The position numbers and the translations under genes are program-made. A DNA stretch of 64,000 nt from Chrysopilus asiliformis (Eukaryota; Arthropoda; Insecta; Diptera; Rhagionidae), in assembly GCA_964034945.1 (NCBI GenBank), contig OZ035964.1, positions 3,091,107-3,155,106 of the forward strand, in the 5' to 3' direction. How positions within the stretch are numbered: the stretch's first letter is position 1; each line of letters starts with the position of its first letter. The notes beneath the pieces are model-generated. The model was not told where the DNA came from, did not search any database, and worked only from the letters and a program-made list of their open reading frames with translations. Below are positions 30,701 through 41,539 of the stretch, piece by piece.

Positions 30701-33700
30701 CCCCAAAACCCCTGCAGGCGCTGCTACAGCCCCTGGACCGCCACGAAAACCCCTGCAGGCGCTGCTACAGCCCCTGGAGCGCCCCAAAAACCCCAGCGGG
30801 CGCTGCTACAGCCGCTAGACCGCGCTAAAAACCCCAGCGGGTGCTGCTACAGCCCCTGGAGCGCCCTAAAAACCCCAGCGGGCGCTGCTACAGCCCCTGG
30901 AGCGCCCCAAAAACCCCTGCAGGCGCTGCTACAGCCCCTGGAGCGCCCCAAAAACCCCAGCGGGCGCTGCTACAGCCCCTGGACCGCCACATAAACCCCT
31001 GCAGGCGCTGCTACAGCCCCTGGAGCGCCCCAAAAACCCCAGCGGGCGCTGCTACAGCCCCTGGAGCGCCCTAAAAACCCCAGGGGGGCTGCTACAGCCC
31101 CTGGAGCGCCCCAAAAACCCCAGCGGGCGCTGCTACAGCCCCTGGACCGCCACGAAAACCCCTGCAGGCGCTGCTACAGCCCCTGGAGCGCCACGAAAAC
31201 CCCTGCAGGCGCTGCTACAGCCCCTGGAGCGCCCCAAAAACCCCAGCGGGCGCTGCTACAGCCTCTGGAGCGCCCCAAAAACCCCAGCGGGCGCAGCTAC
31301 AGCCCCAAAAACCCCAGCGGGCGCTGCTACAGCCGCTAGACCGCGCTAAAACCCCTGCAGGCGCTGCTACAGCCCCTGGAGCGCCCCAAAAACCCCAGCG
31401 GGCGCTGCTACAGCCCCTGGACCGCCCCAAAAACCCCAGCGGGCGCTGCTACAGCCCCTGGAGCGCCCCAAAAACCCCAGCGGGCGCTGCTACAGCCCCT
31501 GGACCGCCACGAAAACCCCTGCAGGCGCTGCTACAGCCCCTGGACCGCCACGAAAACCCCTGCAGGGGCTGTAGCAGCGCCCGCTGGGGCCCCTGGAGCG
31601 CCACAAAAACCCCAGCGGGCGCTGCTACAGCCCCTGGACCGCCACGAAAACCCCTGCAGGCGCTGCTACAGCCCCTGGAGCGCCCCAAAAACCCCAGCGG
31701 GCGCTGCTACAGCCCCTGGAGCGCCCCAAAAACCCCAGCGGGCGCTGCTACAGCCCCTGGGGCGCCCCAAAATCCCCAGCGGGCGCTGCTACAGCCCCTG
31801 GACCGCCACGAAAACCCCTGCAGGCGCTGCTACAGCCCCTGGAGCGCCCCAAAAACCCCAGCGGGCGCTGCTACAGCCCCTGGACCGCCACGAAAACCCC
31901 TGCAGGCACTGCTACAGCCCCTGGACCGCCCCAAAAACCCCAGCGGGCGCTGCTACAGCCCTTGGAGCGCCCCAAAAACCCCAGCGGGCGCTGCTACAGC
32001 CCCTGGAGCGCCCCAAAACCCCTGCAGGCGCTGCTACAGCCCCTGGAGCGCCCCAAAAACCCCAGCGGGCGCTGCTACAGCCCCTGGAGCGCCCCAAAAA
32101 CCCCTGCAGGCGCTGCTACAGCCCCTGGAGCGCCCCAAAAACCCCAGCGGGCGCTGCTACAGCCCCTGGACCGCCACATAAACCCCTGCAGGCGCTGCTA
32201 CAGCCCCTGGAGCGCCCCAAAAACCCCAGCGGGCGCTGCTACAGCCCCTGGAGCGCCCTAAAAACCCCAGGGGGGCTGCTACAGCCCCTGGAGCGCCCCA
32301 AAAACCCCTGCAGGCGCTGCTACAGCCCCTGGAGCGCCCCAAAACCCCTGCAGGCGCTGCTACAGCCCCTGGACCGCCACGAAAACCCCTGCAGGCGCTG
32401 CTATAGCCCCTGGAGCGCCCCAAAAACCCCAGCGGGCGCTGCTACAGCCCCTGGAGCGCCATGAAAACCCCTGCAGGCGCTGCTACAGCCCCTGGAGCGC
32501 CCCAAAAATCCCAGCGGGCGCTGCTACAGCCGCTAGACCGCGCTAAAAACCCCAGCGGGTGCTGCTACAGCCCCTGGAGCGCCCCAAAAACCCCTGCAGA
32601 CGCTGCTACAGCCCCTGGAGCGCCCCAAAAACCCCAGCGGGCGCTGCTACAGCCCCTGGACCGCCACGAAAACCCCTGCAGGCGCTGCTACAGCCCCTGC
32701 AGCGCCACAAAAACCCCTGCAGGCGCTGCTACAGCCCCTGGAGCGCCCCAAAAACCCCAGCGGGCGCTGCTACAGCCCCTGGACCGCCCCAAAAACCCCA
32801 GCGGGCGCTGCTACAGCCCCTGGAGCGCCCCAAAAACCCCAGCGGGCGCTGCTACAGCCCCTGGAGCGCCCCAAAACCCCTGCAGGCGCTGCTACAGCCC
32901 CTGGACCGCCACGAAAACCCCTGCAGGCGCTGCTATAGCCCCTGGAGCGCCCCAAAAACCCCAGCGGGCGCTGCTACAGCCCCTGGACCGCCACGAAAAC
33001 CCCTGCAGGCGCTGCTACAGCCCCTGGAGCGCCACGAAAACCCCTGCAGGCGCTGCTACAGCCCCTGGAGCGCCCTAAAAACCCCAGGGGGGCTGCTACA
33101 GCCCCTGGAGCGCCCCAAAAACCCCAGCAGGCGCTGCTACAGCTCCTGGACCGCCACGAAAACCCCTGCAGGCGCTGCTACAGCCCCTGGAGCTCCCCAA
33201 AAACCCCAGCGGGCGCTGCTACAGCCCCTGGACCGCCACGAAAACCCCTGCAGGCGCTGCTACAGCCCCTGGACCGCCCCAAAAACCCCAGCGGGCGCTG
33301 CTACAGCCCTTGGAGCGCCCCAAAAACCCCAGCGGGCGCTGCTACAGCCCCTGGAGCGCCCCAAAACCCCTGCAGGCGCTGCTACAGCCCCTGGACCGCC
33401 ACGAAAACCCCTGCAGGCGCTGCTACAGCCCCTGGAGCGCCCCAAAAACCCCAGCGGGCGCTGCTACAGCCGCTAGACCGCGCTAAAAACCCCAGCGGGT
33501 GCTGCTACAGCCCCTGGAGCGCCCTAAAAACCCCAGCGGGCGCTGCTACAGCCCCTGGAGCGCCCCAAAAACCCCTGCAGGCGCTGCTACAGCCCCTGGA
33601 GCGCCCCAAAAACCCCAGCGGGCGCTGCTACAGCCCCTGGACCGCCACATAAACCTCTGCAGGCGCTGCTACAGCCCCTGGAGCGCCCCAAAAACCCCAG

Positions 33701-35226
33701 CGGGCGCTGCTACAGCCCCTGGAGCGCCCTAAAAACCCCAGGGGGGCTGCTACAGCCCCTGGAGCGCCCCAAAAACCCCAGCGGGCGCTGCTACAGCCCC
33801 TGGAGCGCCCCAAAACCCCTGCAGGCGCTGCTACAGCCCCTGGACCGCCACGAAAACCCCTGCAGGCGCTGCTATAGCCCCTGGAGCGCCCCAAAAACCC
33901 CAGCGGGCGCTGCTACAGCCCCTGGAGCGCCATGAAAACCCCTGCAGGCGCTGCTACAGCCCCTGGAGCGCCCCAAAAATCCCAGCGGGCGCTGCTACAG
34001 CCGCTAGACCGCGCTAAAAACCCCAGCGGGTGCTGCTACAGCCCCTGGAGCGCCCCAAAAACCCCTGCAGGCGCTGCTACAGCCCCTGGAGCGCCCCAAA
34101 AACCCCAGCGGGCGCTGCTACAGCCCCTGGACCGCCACGAAAACCCCTGCAGGCGCTGCTACAGCCCCTGAAGCGCCCCAAAAACCCCTGCAGGCGCTGC
34201 TACAGCCCCTGGAGCGCCCCAAAAACCCCAGCGGGCGCTGCTACAGCCCCTGGACCGCCCCAAAAACCCCAGCGGGCGCTGCTACAGCCCCTGGAGCGCC
34301 CCAAAAACCCCAGCGGGCGCTGCTACAGCCCCTGGAGCGCCCCAAAACCCCTGCAGGCGCTGCTACAGCCCCTGGACCGCCACGAAAACCCCTGCAGGCG
34401 CTGCTATAGCCCCTGGAGCGCCCCAAAAACCCCAGCGGGCGCTGCTACAGCCCCTGGACCGCCACGAAAACCCCTGCAGGCGCTGCTACAGCCCCTGGAG
34501 CGCCACGAAAACCCCTGCAGGCGCTGCTACAGCCCCTGGAGCGCCCTAAAAACCCCAGGGGGGCTGCTACAGCCCCTGGAGCGCCCCAAAAACCCCAGCA
34601 GGCGCTGCTACAGCTCCTGGACCGCCACGAAAACCCCTGCAGGCGCTGCTACAGCCCCTGGAGCTCCCCAAAAACCCCAGCGGGCGCTGCTACAGCCCCT
34701 GGAGCGCCCCAAAAACCCCAGCGGGCGCTGCTACAGCCCCTGGACCGCCACGAAAACCCCTGCAGGCGCTGCTACAGCCCCTGGAGCGCCCCAAAAACCC
34801 CTGCAGGCGCTGCTACAGCCCCTGGAGCGCCCCAAAAATCCCAGCGGGCGCTGCTACAGCCCCTGGACCGCCCCAAAAACCCCAGCGGGCGATGCTACAG
34901 CCCCTGGAGCGCCCCAAAAACCCCAGCGGGCGCTGCTACAGCCCCTGGAGCGCCCCAAAACCCCTGCAGGCGCTGCTACAGCCCCTGGACCGCCACGAAA
35001 ACCCCTGCAGGCGCTGCTATAGCCCCTGGAGCGCCCCAAAAACCCCAGCGGGCGCTGCTACAGCCCCTGGACCGCCACGAAAACCCCTGCAGGCGCTGCT
35101 ACAGCCCCTGGAGCGCCACGAAAACCCCTGCAGGCGCTGCTACAGCCCCTGGAGCGCCCCAAAAACCCCAGCGGGCGCTGCTACAGCCGCTAGACCGCGC
35201 TAAAAACCCCAGCGGGCGCTGCTACA
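27736..35226 (+). repeat. 41-bp GC satellite, family B (AGCGCCC type)
   Basis: About 180 units of about 70% GC built from GCCCCTGGAGCGCCCC, AAAAACCCCAGCGGG and CGCTGCTACA. Variants include one with CCACGAAAACCCCTGCAGG (containing the CCTGCAGG palindrome), ACCGCCCC units and a rare marker unit GCTAGACCGCGCTAAAA seen eight times. The dyad is AGCGCCC...GGGCGCT. The array runs straight into an assembly gap, so its true length is unknown. Frames of up to 432 codons on this stretch are repeat artefacts. Confidence 0.96.
31565..31589 (-). repeat. Inverted 25-bp segment inside GC satellite
   Basis: Here the array reads GGGGCTGTAGCAGCGC then CCGCTGGGG, the exact reverse complement of the usual segment from CCCCAGCGGG through CTGCTACAGCCCC. 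The flanking units keep forward orientation, and the segment joins a CCTGCAGG on its left. Confidence 0.9.
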
Positions 35227-35426
35227 NNNNNNNNNNNNNNNNNNNNNNNNNNNNNNNNNNNNNNNNNNNNNNNNNNNNNNNNNNNNNNNNNNNNNNNNNN
35301 NNNNNNNNNNNNNNNNNNNNNNNNNNNNNNNNNNNNNNNNNNNNNNNNNNNNNNNNNNNNNNNNNNNNNNNNNNNNNNNNNNNNNNNNNNNNNNNNNNNN
35401 NNNNNNNNNNNNNNNNNNNNNNNNNN
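35227..35426. other. Assembly gap, 200 N
   Basis: Exactly 200 N, a conventional placeholder for unknown length. The left edge is GC satellite; the right edge begins 191 bp before the ATG of DNAI7-like copy A, at TAATTCGAAATG. The homologous point in copy B is 46,651, which continues upstream into segment Y, so the missing sequence may include a Y segment and more satellite. Confidence 0.99.
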
Positions 35427-35617
35427 TAATTCGAAATGAATCAGCAAACACCATAACATAATTTTTTTGTGAAGGGATTTTTTTTCTTAACGTTTTTTTC
35501 TTATCTCGACAGCAACGGACAATTGTTGAATCGATATCGACTTTTGATTCGTAGTGAGACTGTTTTTATTATTATTGAAAAGAATTTCTAGTCATTTTTA
35601 CTTTTTAACACGAAATC

Positions 35618-37461
35618 ATGGTAAATGAAGAATCTTTAAACTAATTAAATTTAACTAGTTATGCATTTAGGGACCCAAAAAGAAACTTTCCAAGAAAGAA
35701 AAGGCAAAACTGGAAGCCGAACAAGCGGAACTATTACGGATCGAAATGGAAAAAGAAAAGTAATGCTGTGTGAGATTTTTTTTTTGTTAAACGCAGATTT
35801 TTGAATTTAAAAAATAAAAATAAAACAGACAACGGAAATTGGAGGAAGAACGCGAACGGAAACAGAAAGAACGCGAAGAGGCGGAAAAGCGGCAAAAGCA
35901 AGAAATCATTGAGAATTGCATGAGGCGACAGCAATTGAAGGAGAGCGTCGGTTATTTTGATGAAATACAGGAGAAAATTTTTAGAATTCGGGAGCACAAA
36001 ATCAAGCAAAAGGAGGTTATAAGTTTGAAATCATGGAAATCTAATAGGGGCCTATAGAGACAAAAGATTTCCGCATGTCCGTCTGTCCATGAACACCATA
36101 ACTTATATAAGAATTGAGCTAGAGACTTGACATTTCTGACAATTGCGATTATGGTAAATAAGAAGGCTAAGTACTTGAACGGACACAATCAGAGCATTCC
36201 TAGCACCCCTCCCCACCATACAAATGTATTTTATTTTAAATTTTAATTCGGTCTGTCCTCATACAGAGTATTTGTCGATTGGCCCCTCGTAATTGTAGTT
36301 TTTCTTATATTTTGAAACACTTTTCTTTGTGACAGTGGGAACAATATATGCGTTGCAATGGACTTCCGAATGCTAGAAATCCGGGCGATTTACGGAAATA
36401 CGTTCACATGTGGGCAACAGATATTTTAGAGCGGAAAAATATGGATAGAAATTGGCTGTTAAAGACTGATGAGAGAACGGTGCTGACTCAGGATAGAAAT
36501 ATGGAAAATTTAACAAAGGAAAATTTAAGGAAGCAACAAGGAACCCTTGGCGATGCATATTCAATGCGTATTGAGGAGATTCTGGGTGTAAATAAATGAA
36601 AATTATTGATAAGAGGGAGTTCTTAAAGTATGTCACATTTCGGACTCCCCTTCCCCCTCGGCAGCCCTTCCCCTAACGGAGAACCCCATCCTAGTTTTCT
36701 TCACTTCCTGAACGTATTTTACGGACACCCCGTAAGAAACAGACCTTAAAATCCGTCACGAGATTTTGTTTTGTTGTCAAAACGGATTCCTTCTTTTTCT
36801 TCCAAACCGCGGGTTTTTTTTTGTTGTTGTCGTGGATGCCCCCCCCCCCCCTCCCTTCTAGATGCGTGACATATTTTGTGGACATTCTTCGACTACTATT
36901 TACATAGGAAGTCAAGAAACTATCCAGCTTGGGAAGCAGAAAACTTGATTTTGGAGAAATTTTTTCGCTCGCTTGAAGAAATTATGACGCGGAAACATTT
37001 CAACCGATTGGGCTAAAATTTCGGACCAAAAGCTCCGAATTTGAAAACCTCCGCTCGGCAGGTGTGAGACAGGGAGAATTTCTCAAAAATCATGTATTTT
37101 CTGCGCCCGCACTGGACGTCTTTTCCTAGCCCGTGGCATTCAAAATGATTTCCTCCAAGATTTTAGAAGAAATGGAAGGTGCAATTATTGATGAGAATTT
37201 ATCGAGTGGCATTTTACGCGATTTAAATCAACTCAAAAAAGAATTCCGTGATTTATTAAACAATTACATCGATGATTTTACATATAAAATTATGTCCCAT
37301 ATTAGTCGTGATATGACGTAAGTGGAAATTTTCACAATTTACGAAAATTTCGTACTAAAATTATGTAATTTCAGATTGGAATCTCCGGGCAATGCGAAAC
37401 ATTTATACCAATCGAATGTTTTTAAATCGCAAATCTGGACAATGCAGGGTGAATCTCAAAC
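35618..37461 (+). CDS. DNAI7/CASC1-like axonemal protein, 5' part, copy A
   Basis: Exons by GT-AG and phase: 35618-35620 (ATG only), 35671-35759, 35829-36015, 36336-36587, 37130-37317, 37375-37461; all junctions keep frame, giving about 268 codons ending in phase 2. Residues 1-93 start MGPKKKLSKKEKAKLEAEQ and form a long Lys/Glu/Arg coiled coil. Residue 94 opens the W-x-x-Y-x-x-C-x-G-x-P segment typical of the Casc1 N-terminal domain, followed by a helical part (LNQLKKEFRDLLNNYID) and a SNVFKSQIWTM strand matching the Val-Trp part of vertebrate CASC1. Family role: DNAI7 (Chlamydomonas IC97) is an intermediate/light-chain-associated subunit of inner-arm dynein in motile axonemes. Identification rests on remembered family pattern, not a search. 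The C-terminal half is not seen. The promoter side is cut by the gap. Confidence 0.68.
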
Positions 37462-37475
37462 GTAAGATTCCAATA

Positions 37476-37507
37476 AATACACACATACACACACACATAC
37501 ATACTTA
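37476..37507. repeat. CA-rich microsatellite after exon 6, copy A
   Basis: An ACAC/ATAC tract begins about 15 bp after the exon 6 donor and leads directly into the 72-bp satellite. Copy C (54,890-54,915) is the same; copy B (48,708-48,745) has a longer, different tract with CCCACAC. Confidence 0.7.
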
Positions 37508-37513
37508 CATAGG

Positions 37514-39120
37514 ACAAGCCTCTAAAAATTCGAGAAAAATATATCGCGGATAGAAAAGGTCTCGGAAATGTTTTTCCTACTAAGAACAAGCCTCTAGAAA
37601 TTCGAGAAAAATATTTCCCGGGTGGAAAAGGTCTCGGAAATATTTTTCCTACTAAGAACGAACCTTTAAAAATTCCAAAAAAATATTTCCCGGGTGGAAA
37701 AGATCTCGAAATATTTTTCCTACTAGAAACAAGCGAGTAAAAATTCGAGAAAAATATTTCCCGGATAGAAAAGGTCTCGGAAATATTTTTCCTACTCAGA
37801 GCAAGCCTCTAAAAATTCGAGAAAAATATTTCTCGAATAGAAAAGGTCTCGGAAATATTTTCCCTACTCAGAACAAGCGAGTAAAAATTCGAGAAAAATA
37901 TTTCCCGGATAGAAAAGGTCTCGGAAATATTTTCCCTACTCAGAACAAGCGAGTAAAAATTCGAGAAAAATATTTCCCGGATAGAAAAGGTCTCGGAAAT
38001 ATTTTTCCTACACATAACAAGCCTCTAAAAATTCGAAAAAAATATTTCCCGGTTAGAAAAGGTCTAGGAAATATTTTTCCTACTCATAACAAGTCTCTAA
38101 AAATTCGAGAAAAATATTTCCCGGTTAGAAAAGGAATCGAAATATTTTTCCTATTAGAAACAAGCGAGTAAAAATTCGAGAAAAATATGTCCCGGATAGA
38201 AAAGGAATCGAAATATTTTTCCTACTAGAAACAAGCGAGTAAAAATTCGAGAAAAATATTTTTTTCGGAATATTTTTCCGGAAATATTTTTCCTACTCAG
38301 AACAAGCGAGTAAAAATTCGAGAAAAATATTTCTCGAATAGAAAAGGTCTCGGAAATATTTTCCCTACTCAGAACAAGCGAGTAAAAATTCGAGAAAAAT
38401 ATTTCCCGGATAGAAAAGGTCTCGGAAATATTTTTCCTACTCAGAGCAAGCCTCTAAAAATTCGAGAAAAATATTTCCCGGATAGAAAAGGTCTTGGAAA
38501 TATTTTTCTTACTAAGAACAAGCGAGTAAAAATTCGAGAAAAATATTTCCCGGATAGAAAAGATCTCGAAATATTTTTCCTACTAGAAACAAGCGAGTAA
38601 AAATTCGAAAAAAATATTTCCCGGATAGAAAAGGTCTCGGAAATATTTTTCCTACTCAGAGCAAGCCTCTAAAAATTCGAGAAAAATATTTCTCGAATAG
38701 AAAAGGTCTTGGAAATATTTTCCCTACTCAGAACAAGCGAGTAAAAATTCGAGAAAAATATTTCCCGGATAGAAAAGGTCTCGGAAATATTTTCCCTACT
38801 CAGAACAAGCGAGTAAAAATTCGAGAAAAATATTTCCCGGATAGAAAAGGTCTCGGAAATATTTTTCCTACACATAACAAGCCTCTAAAAATTCGAAAAA
38901 AATATTTCCCGGTTAGAAAAGGTCTAGGAAATATTTTTCCTACTCATAACAAGTCTCTAAAAATTCGAGAAAAATATTTCCCGGTTAGAAAAGGTCTTCG
39001 AAATTTTTTTCCTACTCAGAACAAGCCTCTGAAAATTCCAAAATAAAATTTCCCGACTGGAAAAAGGCACAACAATATTTTTTCTCCCCAGAAAAGGCTT
39101 CTAAAAACTCTAAAAACTAT
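37514..39120 (-). repeat. 72-bp satellite, intronic block after copy A
   Basis: About 21 monomers in reverse orientation compared with the left arrays (here AAGCCTCTAAAAATTCGAG leads each unit). Variants GTCCCGGATAG and GGAATCGAAATATT mark a segment that recurs at 62.5-63.5 kb at an offset of 24,443 bp. The last units (from about 39,010) are diverged (CAAAATAAAATTTCCCGACT). If exon Z belongs to the gene, this array is inside an intron. Confidence 0.95.
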
Positions 39121-39473
39121 TTACGTCATGGTGATTATTATATTACCACCTCTGTTTGTTCACCCCCCACTCCCCTTAAATACGTGACGTATTTTATCTT
39201 TTCTGCCAGTCCGTATTTTTCCAACTTCATTATTCACTGAAAATGTTTATTGAAAAACTTCTTCCCATGTAAATCACAAGGAAAAAATGCGAATTGGAAA
39301 ATTTGCCAATATTTTTTACTACACCATCCGATTTCTAAAAACGATTAAAATTTACGGATGGTGATCCAGACAGATATACATATATATAGTTTATATATTA
39401 TATATTTAATATATCAAAGCATATAGTTTTTCCCGTGACCCGAAAAGCACAAAACACCTACCTGGATTTTCAG
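39121..39473. other. Start of segment X, AT-rich
   Basis: No gene up to exon Z. It includes a TATATA-rich tract at about 39,374-39,420. The same sequence recurs at 55,660-56,018 and 63,560-63,916. Confidence 0.5.
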
Positions 39474-39573
39474 ACTCCTACAATGTAAAATAATTCCTCC
39501 GATTTCCGATATGCGTATCACTTTCCCCGCCATCACAATAAAACCACCGGAAAGTTCGAGAATTTCATCTTCC
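39474..39573 (+). CDS. Candidate exon Z, possible exon 7 of DNAI7-like copy A
   Basis: Bounded by an acceptor (CTGGATTTTCAG) and a candidate donor (GTACGC at 39,574). Entering in phase 2, as exon 6 requires, it stays open for 33 codons, reading LLQCKIIPPISDMRITFPAI then TIKPPESSRISSS, and leaves in phase 0. The phase match and the alternating hydrophobic/Pro pattern (IRFPEI..-like in CASC1 proteins after the Trp strand) support it, weakly. The donor is not strong. Copies: 56,019 onwards (donor region deleted) and 63,917-64,000 (cut by the window end). Confidence 0.42.
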
Positions 39574-41099
39574 GTACGCGACCAGAAACAAAACTGAAAC
39601 CGACAGCACTTGCGCACGAATTACTTATCGGCGTGGTATGATTTTCCAATTCCAGGAAAGCGAACGGCCGTTCCATCAATGGATTGCAAAAAAAATTAAC
39701 GAATTTTCTATTTATTCCGACTAAATTCGATAAAAAATTATGCAAGACACCAAAAAGCAACACTCACGAATATCACGAACAAAAAAGTGCCAGGCGGGTG
39801 GCGGACACGAACTCGAATTACTTTAGGTGTAGGAATAGCTTTCCTGTGGCCGCCCTATCACCGCGAATTTTTTGAATTTTTCGGCCAAATGTGAATTTGT
39901 TGTATTTTCCTTGTTTTGACTGTAAAATACCAACAGCGATTAATGCGTACCAAGCATAATAAACCCTTTTTCCCATTTTCAGAACATTTGTGAGCGCCAT
40001 CTAGTAGCAAGCAAAAAAGTTCTTATGCCTACAAGTAGATTGAGCCGTAAGAAATTCTCCTATTGAAAAAATTCCCCGCCATAATGGAAATTATTTAAAT
40101 ATGCAAAATTACAGATTTTGAGTGCAGGAAAATGGTTTGTTTTTATTTGCACTGCTTTCGCAGGTATTTTCCCGTAAAAGTGATGAAAAATCTGCGAAGA
40201 TGAGGAAAATCCGTGCCTTAACAACGGAAATTTCGTTCATATTTTGCGTTTTTTTCCATTTTTTAAATAAAATTAATTAGAAATTCGTATTTCTTTTAAA
40301 GCAATTTTGCATTTTCACGTTAAATTCCCAAAAATTTTAATTTTTTTGGGAAAATATAAAGTTCTATTTAAGAAAATCCAGTTTGCATTTGATATCCATT
40401 TGTTTTTTTTCCCTGCAAAAATTTCTTCGATTTTTACATAAATTGTCCGTATTCAAAAATTAAGTACTGTCACACGTGTCGATAAAAATATTCGTTTTTG
40501 GCGATTTTTTCAAGTGGTTTTCTGTCACTACGGGCTAGTTTTCGGTTCATAATACGAAAACAGTTAGAAATAATAATTTTATGTCTTTCAAGAAGTGATA
40601 GAGAATTGTATTTAGCACCTAACAGTGAATCTTCAGAGACATAAGTAACTACAAAAAGACCGTTTTCAGAATTTTTCAAGATTTACTTCTGCCGTGAAAA
40701 ATTTTGTGGGAAACACTTTTCTCACAAAAGTGTTTTTGAAAATTTCGGACAATTTCCTTACATTTTGCTATAAAGAGTGTGCATCTGCGAAAAACAGCTC
40801 GCAAGATATGAATTTTTGAAGAAAAAATGATTTTAGGCTAATCTGAAATGGAAAAAAATCACGGATCTTCCGTCCGTGATTCGAACCGAATCTCAGCCAC
40901 AACTCGATTCGAAATTTTCTTTTAGATTCTTTTCAAATTCATTGGTGTGAAGTTGTTTTCGATCTTACTTGATAATTTTCGCTTCTTATTTTTGTAATTT
41001 TCCAAACCAAGAAAATTAAAAATGCGAAAATTTTCACAAATGCGTATATTTCCTTTCTCCTGCTTCTAAAAACTCTAAAATAACGTTAGAAACGGTCTT
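39574..41099. other. Segment X interior, no gene recognised
   Basis: AT-rich, recurring at 56,1xx-57,660 with some indels. A minus-strand frame of 69 codons (40,470-40,679) is shortened in the second copy (57,057-57,248), so it is not convincingly coding. A small hairpin (ATCACGGA...TCCGTGAT) lies at 40,858-40,880 beside GATTCGAACCGAATC. I see no other structure. Confidence 0.4.
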
Positions 41100-41539
41100 C
41101 CAAAAATTTAAAAAAAAATATGTCCTGTTTAGAAAAGGACTCGAAAATATTTTTCCTACTCAGAACAAGCCTCTAAAAATTCGAGAAAAATATATTCTGC
41201 TTCAAAAGAACTCTCAAATTCCATGGAAACAGAGAGTTCGTGTATAAAAGGCCTCCAAAAAGTCAGGGAAAAATTATACCGCTTGGAAAAGTTCTCCAAA
41301 AATTCCAAACAAAAGTTTATTACGTCATAAAGCCGTCCAGAAATTCAAGAAAAAATTTTCAACGTAGAAAATGCCATTAAAATTCAAAGACAGATTTTCC
41401 GATCTAGGAATCGCCTTAGCAAATTCGTGAAAAAAAATTGTACAGCAAAATTAGAAAAGTTCTTCCCACTTTTAAATTAGTTTTTTTTTTAAATTTAAAA
41501 GACAAATTTTGTACATCAAATTGCTTAGAGAAAATACTT
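41100..41539 (-). repeat. Single satellite monomer and degenerate flank in X1
   Basis: One recognisable 72-bp unit (about 41,140-41,205, CTACTCAGAACAAGCCTC and CGAGAAAAATATAT) is followed by diverged units (GTGTATAAAAGGCCTCC, CCGCTTGGAAAAG, CGTCATAAAGCCG). This is the reverse complement of the degenerate zone at 3.46-3.77 kb. Confidence 0.6.

Noticed and set aside
35734..36188. Antisense frames opposite the DNAI7-like exons (78-91 codons, seen in all three copies)
   Set aside because: They are mirror images of the charged coding exon and its introns, and are preserved only because the copies are nearly identical.
39357..39420. TATATA-rich stretch as a promoter
   Set aside because: A simple AT tract with no start-site elements; it lies just before candidate exon Z, probably within an intron.
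40850..40925. tRNA-like or SINE B-box (GGTTCGAATC on the minus strand) followed by a T run
   Set aside because: The T-stem does not pair; the word is instead part of small hairpins (GATTCG-GTT-CGAATC and ATCACGGA/TCCGTGAT), and no acceptor stem or A box is visible.
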